Made by a program: the position numbers and the translations under genes
Notes under the pieces: model-generated
The model's input: the letters and a program-made list of their open reading frames with translations, nothing else
Told to the model about the DNA's origin: nothing
The model's database searches: none
From: JAZSMJ01 sp045535815
GTDB lineage: Bacteria > Bacillota > Clostridia > Oscillospirales > CAG-272
Assembly (NCBI GenBank): GCA_045535815.1
Contig: JAZSMJ010000019.1
Coordinates: 1 to 10,721, forward strand
Reading direction: 5' to 3'
DNA length: 10,721 nt
In this document: positions 1 to 6,515 of the stretch, in pieces
Layout of the letters: every line of letters starts with the position of its first letter
How positions within the stretch are numbered: the stretch's first letter is position 1

Positions 1-2
1 CA

Positions 3-3000
3 TACGGCGGTGAGGGTGGTAATACCAACAAGGCTGCCAACCCCGATTCTGCTACCGTTGGCTCTCCCTCCACCTATCCTGGTGCACTTTCTGTTGCATC
101 CATCAGCGGAACGAAGAGCAAATATATCGTAGCAAACAATCAGCAGATCATATTCTTCACCGAGTCCAACGATATCTCGGGCGACCCCAACGATTTCTTC
201 GGCGAGCTTAATATCGGTATGGGTGAGGGGCAGGTTCAGTCAAAGACCTTTGAATACGTCACTATTCCCGGCGTTGGTATGAAGGCAAATTACGCCGCCT
301 TCTCCAAGGATGAGCTGAAGGGCAAGATCGCCCTGGTACGCCGTGGTGAAAATACCTTTGAGGATAAGGCTCTGCAGGCAAAGCTGGCAGGTGCTGTTGC
401 GTGTATCATCTACAATAACGTAGAGGGCGATATCCTTATGTCTATGGGTAAGTCGGATCATATTCCCACCATCTCTATTTCCAAGGAGGACGGTGCGGTC
501 CTCTCGCAGACACCCAGAGGAACGATCACTCTTACCTATCAGAATCAGGCAGGTCCCTTTATGTCTGATTTCTCGAGCTGGGGTCCCACTCCCGACCTTA
601 AGCTTAAGCCTGAGATCACTGCCCACGGTGGAAACATTCTTTCCTCTGTTCCCGGCGGCGGATACGATGAGCTAAGCGGTACGTCAATGGCTACTCCCAA
701 CCTTTGCGGTATCGTAGTTCTTATCCGTCAGTATCTTAAGGAAAAATATCCCGATTATACCTATCAGCAGATATCGGTTATGGCAAACCAGATGCTGATG
801 TCTACTGCTACCATTATCGTTGACCAGCAGGCTAACCCCTACTCCCCGAGAAAGCAGGGAGCAGGACTTGCAAGCCTTGCCAACGTTGTAAGCACAAAGG
901 CTTACCTTACCGTAGACGGCATTGACCGCACCAAGCTTGAGCTTGGTGACGATAAGGAAAAGCGTGGTGTATACGATATGACCTTCTCGGTGGTTAATCT
1001 TTCCGAGGACACTCTTACCTACGATCTGTCGCTTATCGCTATGACCGAAACGGTTTCCAAGTCGGATAGCGAATACGTGGCTGAGAAGGCGCAGATCCTC
1101 GGCGGCAATACCGTATTCTCTGTAGACGGCGGCTCGCTTTCGGGCAAGACCCTTACCGTTCCCGCCAACACCACCGTTAAGGTTTCCGCAACCTATACTA
1201 TGACCGATGCGGATAAGCAGATGATCGACCGTCTGTTCCCCAACGGTATGTTCGTTGAGGGATTTGTAAAGCTTACTGCCTCGGCTGATACCAGGATCGA
1301 CCTTAACATTCCGTTCCTCGCCTTCTTTGGCGACTGGACACAGGCTCCTATGTTCGATAAGACCTACTATGAGGTAGAGTCGGAGGCGCACAACGCCGCT
1401 ATCGACGATGAGGATAAGCTTAAGGCAGATTATTACGCCACCACCCCCTACGGATCATATTATTACAATTACATAATTCCTCTCGGCACCTACCTCTACG
1501 ACGTGGATACGAATATGTACGACGCTATCCCCGCTACCGAGGATCATATTGCGATGTCGGATACCCTCGGCACCATCGACGGTCTTTCCGCCGTATATGC
1601 AGGACTTCTCCGTAATGCAAAGACTATGACCTATACCATAGTTGATAAGGTTACGGGCGAGGAGGTATACCGCAAAGAGGTAATAAACGCCAACAAGGCG
1701 TATTTTGTAAATGCTCCCGTTCCCAACTATGAGTTCCTCAACGTCAAGTCACATCAGCTTGGTCTTGTGAACAACCGTGAGTACACCTTCCTTATGGAAG
1801 GAACTCTCGACTACGGTGACGGCGGTGTTGCAAGCAATATCCGTAATCACTTTACCTTTGATTTCTGCCTTGATAACGAGGCACCAATCCTTAAGGACGT
1901 GAAATATGAGAAGGAGTATGATAAGACTCTTAAGAAGGACCGTTATTATCTTACGATGACGATCTACGATAATCATTACGTTCAGTCTATCACTCCCATC
2001 ACCTTCACCTCATCCCAGACCTATGCCTTCCTCAGCGAAAATCCCATTCCCGTCTACAGCCAGAAGGGACAGGACAACGTGGTGCGCATCGAGATCACCG
2101 ATTATCTCGAGGATCTTTATAAGGATGAGCTGATCACCTCCGCACTATCATTCTCCATTGATGACTATGCTCTTAATTCAAACATCTATATCTGCCAGCT
2201 TCCCGGCACCAAGGGTGACTTCAAGTTCACCAAGGACGGCACCGAGGACGGCACGGATCTTTCTATTCTCACTCTTTACGAGGGTGAGGTAGTAGACCTT
2301 ACACGTTATCTTTACACCTCCGACACCTCGGTTGACGCATTCAAGGATTATCTGCGTTATCTTAACTGGGAATCCTCAAATGAGAAGGTTGCCACCGTTA
2401 AGGACGGCGAGATCCTTGGCGTTAAGGCGGGAAGAACCACCGTTACGGTTACCGAGCAGCTTGACGGTAAGCAGACGAACCTGCTCATAAACGTTAAGGC
2501 TCGTCCCGAGGAGGAGTCGAGAGAGGGCGGACGTGCGGTCAGCCCGAGAAAAGCGGTTGACAACGTAAAGGATGAATACGTAGAGTCGATCCGCTTCAGC
2601 TATTTCGACACCATCTTTGCTTATTCCCGTGCTGCACAGACCAGTAAGATCGGCGAGACGGGTGACAGACATTATCTTTCTGCTATGGAGGGTGGGGGCA
2701 TAAGCTTCTATCCGGGTGAAAAGATACAGCTGTTTTACGATCTCGACCCCTGGTACGTGGCGGATAAATATCCCGTTACCTTCACCTCTACCAACGAGAA
2801 GGTTGCTATCGTAGACGAGGAGGGCGTGGTTACCGCTTTGAAGAAGGGAACTACCACCATTCAGGCAAGGCTTGAGGGATCATCTCTCCGTGCCAGCGTG
2901 AAGATCACCGTAAACAGCGAGTTCGTTATTGAGAACCGTACCCTTGTGGCATATAAGGGACTTGGCGGTGAGGTAATTATTCCCGACGATGAGGGAATTC

Positions 3001-6000
3001 TCTATATCGGTCCCTTCGCATTCTGCCTTTACGATACCGATAATACCGTAGAGCTGACCGAGGAGGATTACGATGCCAACAAGATCCCCTCTACTAACAC
3101 CACAGTTACCTCGGTTGTGATCCCCGCAACCGTTCAGGAAATTCAGAAATACGCTTTTTACAACTGTGTAGGACTTAAAAAGGTTACAGTTCCCGAAAGC
3201 GTTCGCTTTATCCGTGAGTATGCCTTTTACGGCGACGGAAAGCTTGAGGAGGTTGACCTCTCGAACGTAGAGGCGATCGGTGCCAGAGCCTTCGCAGGAT
3301 GTGCAAAGCTTACTCTTGATCCCGAAAAGGATCTTCGTAAAACCTATGCTATCGGTGAGAGAGCATTTGAAAACTGCACCTCGATCACGGGTGTAGATCT
3401 CACCACACTCCGTAACACAGGTAAGGAGGCGTTCAAGGGCTGTACCTCGCTTGACACGGTGGTCTTTGGTGAAAAGACGAAGCTCTCCTTCGCTATGTTT
3501 GCTCAGTCGGGTGTAAAGGAGGTTCTGCTTTACGAGACCCTCGAGATTCCCGATTATTGCTTCGCAGAGTGTAGCGAGCTTGTGTCGGTTACTCTCAAAA
3601 ACGATATCTGGAAGATCGGCTACGGCGCTTTTTGTGAAAACGATAAGCTTACCGAGGTCATCTTCGAGGGAAGCGTGGACATTATCGGTGAGCAGGCATT
3701 CTACGATTGCCCTGCGCTCAGCACGCTCACCTTACCCAACTCCACCGTTACTCTTGAAAACTATTGCTTCTATGAGTGCGTTGGACTTGAAAAGCTCGTT
3801 ATCGGCTCTGATACCTGGATAGAGGATATGAATGGCGCAGCCTTCCAGTCCACCTCTATCAAGAGCTTTGAGGTTGACGAGAGCAATCCCTACTATTCTG
3901 TATCACAGGACGGCAAGCTCCTTCTTTCGAAGGATGGTGGAGCTATCTATCTTGCAGCCACAGGCGCAGATTTCGGTGAAAGCTATACGATCTCTGCCGA
4001 CGTGGTAGGGCAGGGAGCCTTCTGCGGTATAGATATCAAGCATCTTATTTTCACAAATCCCGAGACGGTGATATCCGATTACGCCTTCGCAAATTGCGAG
4101 ACGCTTGAAACCATCACCTTCCCCGAGGAGGGCGTTGCATCTATCGGCAACAGCGCCTTCCGCTACGCAGAGAAGCTTACGTCTGTTAATCTTGATAAGG
4201 TTAAGACGGTAGGCGACTACGCATTCTCCAACACAGGTCTTACCGAGGTAATACTTGCCGAGGGTGCTACCTACGGAGAGGGAGCATTCTTCTCCTCAAA
4301 GCTCGAGAGAGTGACCGTAGGCAAGAACAGCAGCTTCGGTATGGGCGCATTCCAGAGATGTACCGCACTTAAGGAGGTCGTTATGCCCTCCGACGGTGGA
4401 GTGACTCTCGGTGAAAGCTGCTTTGCTTATGACACCGCACTTGAAGATATTGATCTTTCCAAGGTAGAGATCATTCCCGATCAGGCATTCTTTGAGTGTA
4501 CCTCTCTCAGAAGGGCAGATATGCAGATCGCTGTTAAGATCGGTGCATACGCCTTTGCTGACTGTGCATCGCTCTTCTACGTTCGTTTCCCCGTTGTTGA
4601 GGAGATCGGCGAGGGTGCATTCAGCCAGTACGAGCAGTACGGTCAGGCTCCCATCTTTGGAGGCACGGGTTTGAACTCCGAGGGCAAGACCGCACTTATC
4701 CTTCCCGAAACCCTCACCCATCTCGGTGACGGTGCGTTTATCGGCTGTACGGGTATTGAGATCGTTGTCTTTGAGGGCAACAAACTTACTCCTCCCTCTA
4801 TGGAGGATAAGACCGAGGAGGAGCAGGCGGAGAGATATTGGAACTATCTCTTTGCATATTGCGAAAATCTTAATGAGGTCGTATTGCCTGAGGCTATGAC
4901 CCGAATCGGTAAGTATGCCTTTGCAGGCTGTGAGAGCCTTGAGATCATCAATCTCTCTCACGTTGCCGAGATCGACGAGCTTGCGTTCTACGAATGCGTT
5001 TATCTTGAGGAAATAGATCTTGCCTCTGCAGAGTTTATCGGCTTTGCCGCATTCACAGGCTGCCGCTTCCTTGAGAGCATCGGTGAAGCACCTGCACTCG
5101 TTGAGGTTGCAGATCACGCCTTCAGCGGCACGAACCTTATCAGTGTAAAGGCTCCTGTGCTCGAGAGGATCGGCGTGTGTGCCTTCCAGGATAATGAAAA
5201 TCTCACCTCCTTCAGCTTCTCCGATAAGCTTAGCTTTATCGGTGACAGAGCCTTCTGGGGCTGCTCAAGCCTTGCTGATTTCAGCTTCGATAACAACGGC
5301 TCGTCAAGCAAGGACGGTAAGATAAACGATTTTGCAGTTCTTTACGACGGCGTTCTTTACACCGTATTACCCTCAGGTAAGCTTCAGCTGACTGCCATCC
5401 CAGGCGGTAAGGCTATCGAGGAGCTTGAGGTGGTTGACGGAACGGTTCGTATCGATCAGTATGCGGGAAATCAGAATAAGGCAATTAAAAAGCTTATTCT
5501 TCCCGAATCGCTTAAGCTTATCGGAAATTACGCATTCTTCGGATACGATGCCCTCGAATGTGTTGAATTCCGTTCCTTCGTTGCTCCCGCACTTGAGAGC
5601 TCGTATATTCCCGATGCCAAGCTTGATGAGGATGATCCCGGCTTCAGCATCCTGCAGAATTACTACGACGTATTCGAGCTTGAGCTTTGCTACTACACCT
5701 TCATTGATCTTGCGGGTAAAAAAGAGCCCATCAAGATGATTCTGCCCTCCAATATGGATACCCAGGGCTACGACGGTATTATCTACCTCGTTTGCTTCGG
5801 TAAGCTTGAGGACGCAGAGCATAGCGACTATGTTGCTATGGATAAAACAACTACAAGCTTCATTGACTACGCTACACAGATCGAGGCTATCACCGATATT
5901 GCTGTTAAGCACGAGAGCCTTATCAATTCCGCTGTAGCTGCTCTTAATGCGATGAAGCAGGATTATACTCAGTTTGGCTATACAGAGGAGCGTTGGCAGG

Positions 6001-6515
6001 AGATGACACTCGCTGTCCAGAACGCCAAGGCTAAGCTTAATAGCATAAAGCTGCAGAGCGCATCTCCCGCACTTCAGAAGCTTCAGGCTGACATTTTAGC
6101 ACTTCCCGATACCTATTCAAGCGCCGATAAGGCAACGATGGATGCTATCAAGGAGGCGATCTCCGCACTGAAGCCTGCAGACAAGGTGCTGCTCGATCTT
6201 ACAAAATACACGGCACTTCTTCCTGCCTATGAGGCAGACGTTCCCGAGGTGACACCCGAGAAGCCTGAGCCTACTCCCACAAATCCCGACGAGCCCTCAT
6301 CCCCTTGGATTGTGGTTGTGATCGTTTCGGTATCGGTGGTAGCCGTTGTGGCGATCGGTGCTTGCGTATATATCTTTATCATACGTAAGAAGAAAAATTC
6401 CTCCGAGGCAGCGTCGGATCCCGTTATTGAACAGGAATTCGAGGCCTTTGAAATCGAAGAAGAAACAGAAATAAAGGAAAATGAAGAAACCAAGGAAGGA
6501 GATGATGAGGAATGA
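3..6515 (+). CDS. Cell-surface S8 subtilase (C5a-peptidase/lactocepin-like) fused to Big_2 domains and BspA-type LRR array, membrane-anchored; 5' partial
   Basis: The frame is open from the first full codon at base 3 and gives 2170 residues; the N-terminus is outside the window. Residues 1-290 are the back half of a subtilisin-family (S8) protease: a DSATVGSPSTYPGALSVAS stretch, a PA insert, SDFSSWGPTPDLKLKPEI, and the catalytic Ser in GTSMATPN (codon 684-686). The catalytic Asp and His, and probably the oxyanion Asn, lie upstream. Residues about 300-730 match streptococcal C5a peptidase in order (FVEGFVKL, NIPFLAFFGDW, LLRNAK, DNEAP), an Fn3-rich region. Two Big_2 domains, about 32 LRR_5 repeats, a helical region, a Pro-rich stalk, one transmembrane helix and an acidic tail follow. 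Families of this type are secreted proteases acting on host or dietary proteins; BspA repeats usually bind proteins or cells. No LPXTG motif is seen, so anchoring is by the membrane helix. The substrate is unknown. Gene 2 overlaps its stop. I am confident of the domain order, less so of catalytic activity because two triad residues cannot be seen. Confidence 0.93.
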   Translation, partial: YGGEGGNTNKAANPDSATVGSPSTYPGALSVASISGTKSKYIVANNQQIIFFTESNDISGDPNDFFGELNIGMGEGQVQSKTFEYVTIPGVGMKANYAAFSKDELKGKIALVRRGENTFEDKALQAKLAGAVACIIYNNVEGDILMSMGKSDHIPTISISKEDGAVLSQTPRGTITLTYQNQAGPFMSDFSSWGPTPDLKLKPEITAHGGNILSSVPGGGYDELSGTSMATPNLCGIVVLIRQYLKEKYPDYTYQQISVMANQMLMSTATIIVDQQANPYSPRKQGAGLASLANVVSTKAYLTVDGIDRTKLELGDDKEKRGVYDMTFSVVNLSEDTLTYDLSLIAMTETVSKSDSEYVAEKAQILGGNTVFSVDGGSLSGKTLTVPANTTVKVSATYTMTDADKQMIDRLFPNGMFVEGFVKLTASADTRIDLNIPFLAFFGDWTQAPMFDKTYYEVESEAHNAAIDDEDKLKADYYATTPYGSYYYNYIIPLGTYLYDVDTNMYDAIPATEDHIAMSDTLGTIDGLSAVYAGLLRNAKTMTYTIVDKVTGEEVYRKEVINANKAYFVNAPVPNYEFLNVKSHQLGLVNNREYTFLMEGTLDYGDGGVASNIRNHFTFDFCLDNEAPILKDVKYEKEYDKTLKKDRYYLTMTIYDNHYVQSITPITFTSSQTYAFLSENPIPVYSQKGQDNVVRIEITDYLEDLYKDELITSALSFSIDDYALNSNIYICQLPGTKGDFKFTKDGTEDGTDLSILTLYEGEVVDLTRYLYTSDTSVDAFKDYLRYLNWESSNEKVATVKDGEILGVKAGRTTVTVTEQLDGKQTNLLINVKARPEEESREGGRAVSPRKAVDNVKDEYVESIRFSYFDTIFAYSRAAQTSKIGETGDRHYLSAMEGGGISFYPGEKIQLFYDLDPWYVADKYPVTFTSTNEKVAIVDEEGVVTALKKGTTTIQARLEGSSLRASVKITVNSEFVIENRTLVAYKGLGGEVIIPDDEGILYIGPFAFCLYDTDNTVELTEEDYDANKIPSTNTTVTSVVIPATVQEIQKYAFYNCVGLKKVTVPESVRFIREYAFYGDGKLEEVDLSNVEAIGARAFAGCAKLTLDPEKDLRKTYAIGERAFENCTSITGVDLTTLRNTGKEAFKGCTSLDTVVFGEKTKLSFAMFAQSGVKEVLLYETLEIPDYCFAECSELVSVTLKNDIWKIGYGAFCENDKLTEVIFEGSVDIIGEQAFYDCPALSTLTLPNSTVTLENYCFYECVGLEKLVIGSDTWIEDMNGAAFQSTSIKSFEVDESNPYYSVSQDGKLLLSKDGGAIYLAATGADFGESYTISADVVGQGAFCGIDIKHLIFTNPETVISDYAFANCETLETITFPEEGVASIGNSAFRYAEKLTSVNLDKVKTVGDYAFSNTGLTEVILAEGATYGEGAFFSSKLERVTVGKNSSFGMGAFQRCTALKEVVMPSDGGVTLGESCFAYDTALEDIDLSKVEIIPDQAFFECTSLRRADMQIAVKIGAYAFADCASLFYVRFPVVEEIGEGAFSQYEQYGQAPIFGGTGLNSEGKTALILPETLTHLGDGAFIGCTGIEIVVFEGNKLTPPSMEDKTEEEQAERYWNYLFAYCENLNEVVLPEAMTRIGKYAFAGCESLEIINLSHVAEIDELAFYECVYLEEIDLASAEFIGFAAFTGCRFLESIGEAPALVEVADHAFSGTNLISVKAPVLERIGVCAFQDNENLTSFSFSDKLSFIGDRAFWGCSSLADFSFDNNGSSSKDGKINDFAVLYDGVLYTVLPSGKLQLTAIPGGKAIEELEVVDGTVRIDQYAGNQNKAIKKLILPESLKLIGNYAFFGYDALECVEFRSFVAPALESSYIPDAKLDEDDPGFSILQNYYDVFELELCYYTFIDLAGKKEPIKMILPSNMDTQGYDGIIYLVCFGKLEDAEHSDYVAMDKTTTSFIDYATQIEAITDIAVKHESLINSAVAALNAMKQDYTQFGYTEERWQEMTLAVQNAKAKLNSIKLQSASPALQKLQADILALPDTYSSADKATMDAIKEAISALKPADKVLLDLTKYTALLPAYEADVPEVTPEKPEPTPTNPDEPSSPWIVVVIVSVSVVAVVAIGACVYIFIIRKKKNSSEAASDPVIEQEFEAFEIEEETEIKENEETKEGDDEE
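249..530 (+). other. PA (protease-associated) domain inserted in the subtilase
   Basis: The segment runs from FEYVTIPG to the GTITLTY strand. Its core is GKIALVRRGENTFEDKA followed by AGAVACIIYNN and IPTISISKEDG, the usual PA-domain signature (GKIALVxRG, A.A.G.II.N). In C5a peptidase and lactocepins a PA domain sits at this same place, between the oxyanion Asn and the catalytic Ser, and helps control access of substrate to the active site. Its presence separates this enzyme from simple subtilisins. Boundaries are approximate. Confidence 0.88.
675..698 (+). other. Subtilase catalytic serine motif
   Basis: Codons read S-G-T-S-M-A-T-P, the classic S8 signature GTSMAxP; the nucleophile Ser is the TCA codon at 684-686. 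The motif is intact, so nothing visible argues that the protease is dead. The Asp and His motifs are upstream of the window and could not be checked. Confidence 0.95.
897..2200 (+). other. C5a-peptidase-like Fn3 region
   Basis: After the catalytic domain the protein follows the streptococcal C5a peptidase layout. KRGVYDMTFSVVNLSEDTLTY resembles the first Fn3 strand pair. FVEGFVKL then NIPFLAFFGDW (about 1245-1337) parallel FLEGFVRF and IPYIGFRGDF of the family as I recall them. LLRNAKTMTYTIVDK (about 1605-1650) parallels FLRNAKNLVAEVLDK, and FDFCLDNEAPI (about 1857-1890) parallels the FDVIVDNTTPE of the last Fn3 domain. The Fn3 domains of this family stabilise the protease and can bind receptors. 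The comparison is from memory, not an alignment. Confidence 0.78.
2255..2925 (+). other. Two bacterial Ig-like (Big_2) domains with a linker
   Basis: The first domain (about 2255-2514) has LRYLNWESSNEKVATV, then GEILGVKAGRTTVTVT and a closing LLINVKA. The second (about 2685-2925) has PVTFTSTNEKVAIVDEEG, then VVTALKKGTTTIQARL and ASVKITV. Both carry the Big_2 pattern W/F-x-S-x-N-x-x-V-A-x-V followed by G-x-x-T-I/V. About 55 residues between them, rich in Arg and Ser at the start, show no recognised fold. Big_2 domains are common spacers or binding modules in surface proteins; here they lift the LRR array away from the protease. Confidence 0.88.
2922..5580 (+). repeat. About 32 BspA-type leucine-rich repeats (LRR_5), protein-level
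   Basis: The repeat unit is roughly 20-24 residues of the form IGxxAFxxCxxLxxVxLPxxVxx, for example IQKYAFYNCVGLKKVTVPES, IGEQAFYDCPALSTLTLPNS and IGKYAFAGCESLEIINLSHV. I count about 32 units by their I/V-G-x-x-A/C-F anchors. Two beta-strand-rich breaks interrupt the array, at about 3870-4010 (VSQDGKLLLSKDGGAIYLAA) and about 5320-5440 (LYDGVLYTVLPSGKLQLTA). The one anchor without the Phe is IDQYAGNQNKAIKKL near 5451. BspA repeats are known from oral and gut bacteria as adhesion modules binding host proteins. The repeats are diverged at DNA level, so recent expansion by slippage is unlikely. Confidence 0.93.
5581..6303 (+). other. Post-LRR cap, helical region and Pro-rich stalk
   Basis: After the last repeat, about 5590-5840 holds aromatic-rich sequence with YDVFELELCYYTFIDLAGKK and LPSNMDTQGYDGIIYLVCFG, a pattern I associate with the end of large BspA-type proteins. 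From about 5850 to 6235 the sequence is predicted helical and Ala/Leu/Lys-rich (SAVAALNAMKQDY, LAVQNAKAKLNSI, LPDTYSSADKATMDAIKEAI), like the short helical-bundle or FIVAR-type modules of cell-wall proteins. A Pro/Glu/Thr stalk (PEVTPEKPEPTPTNPDEP, about 6241-6294) then leads to the membrane helix. No enzymatic motif is seen. The family names here are a guess. Confidence 0.6.
6306..6383 (+). other. C-terminal transmembrane anchor followed by acidic cytoplasmic tail
   Basis: Codons encode WIVVVIVSVSVVAVVAIGAC then VYIFII, 26 hydrophobic residues, followed directly by RKKK as a stop-transfer signal. The remaining tail (to 6512) is about 43 residues and has many Glu/Asp, with EIEEETEIKENEETKEGDDEE at its end. 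The positive-inside rule puts the tail in the cytoplasm and the protease and LRRs outside. No LPXTG-type motif precedes the helix, so sortase cleavage is not supported. Confidence 0.9.
6496..6501 (+). promoter_or_regulatory. Ribosome binding site of gene 2
   Basis: AAGGAG lies 10 bases before the ATG at 6512, inside the last codons of gene 1. It is a near-consensus Shine-Dalgarno and supports 6512 as the start. The two earlier ATGs at 6502 and 6505 are out of frame with gene 2. Confidence 0.8.
6512..6515 (+). promoter_or_regulatory. ATGA start/stop overlap between gene 1 and gene 2
   Basis: The ATG of gene 2 (6512-6514) shares bases with the TGA stop of gene 1 (6513-6515). This four-base overlap is the classic arrangement for translational coupling and indicates co-transcription of the protease and the first lipoprotein. 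Confidence 0.9.

Noticed and set aside
219..221. ATG at 219 as the start of the large gene
   Set aside because: The same frame is open back to base 3 and the upstream codons encode conserved subtilase sequence (ATVGSPSTYPGALSVAS), so this is an internal Met. There is also no convincing ribosome binding site before it.
684..1391. Minus-strand open frame over the subtilase/Fn3 region
   Set aside because: It is in register with the sense gene, where conserved C5a-peptidase motifs are encoded; the antisense product has no recognisable motif.
4296..5117. Cys-rich minus-strand open frame over the LRR array
   Set aside because: Its regular Cys and Lys pattern is the mirror image of the LRR repeat codons, not an independent protein.
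2922..5580. DNA-level tandem repeat or CRISPR-like array
   Set aside because: The periodicity is at protein level; repeat units vary in length and sequence and show no near-identical DNA copies.
6241..6305. Possible LPXTG-type sortase signal in the Pro-rich stalk
   Set aside because: The stalk reads PEKPEPTPTNPDEP with no LPXTG or close variant ahead of the membrane helix, and the tail after the helix is far longer than in sortase substrates.
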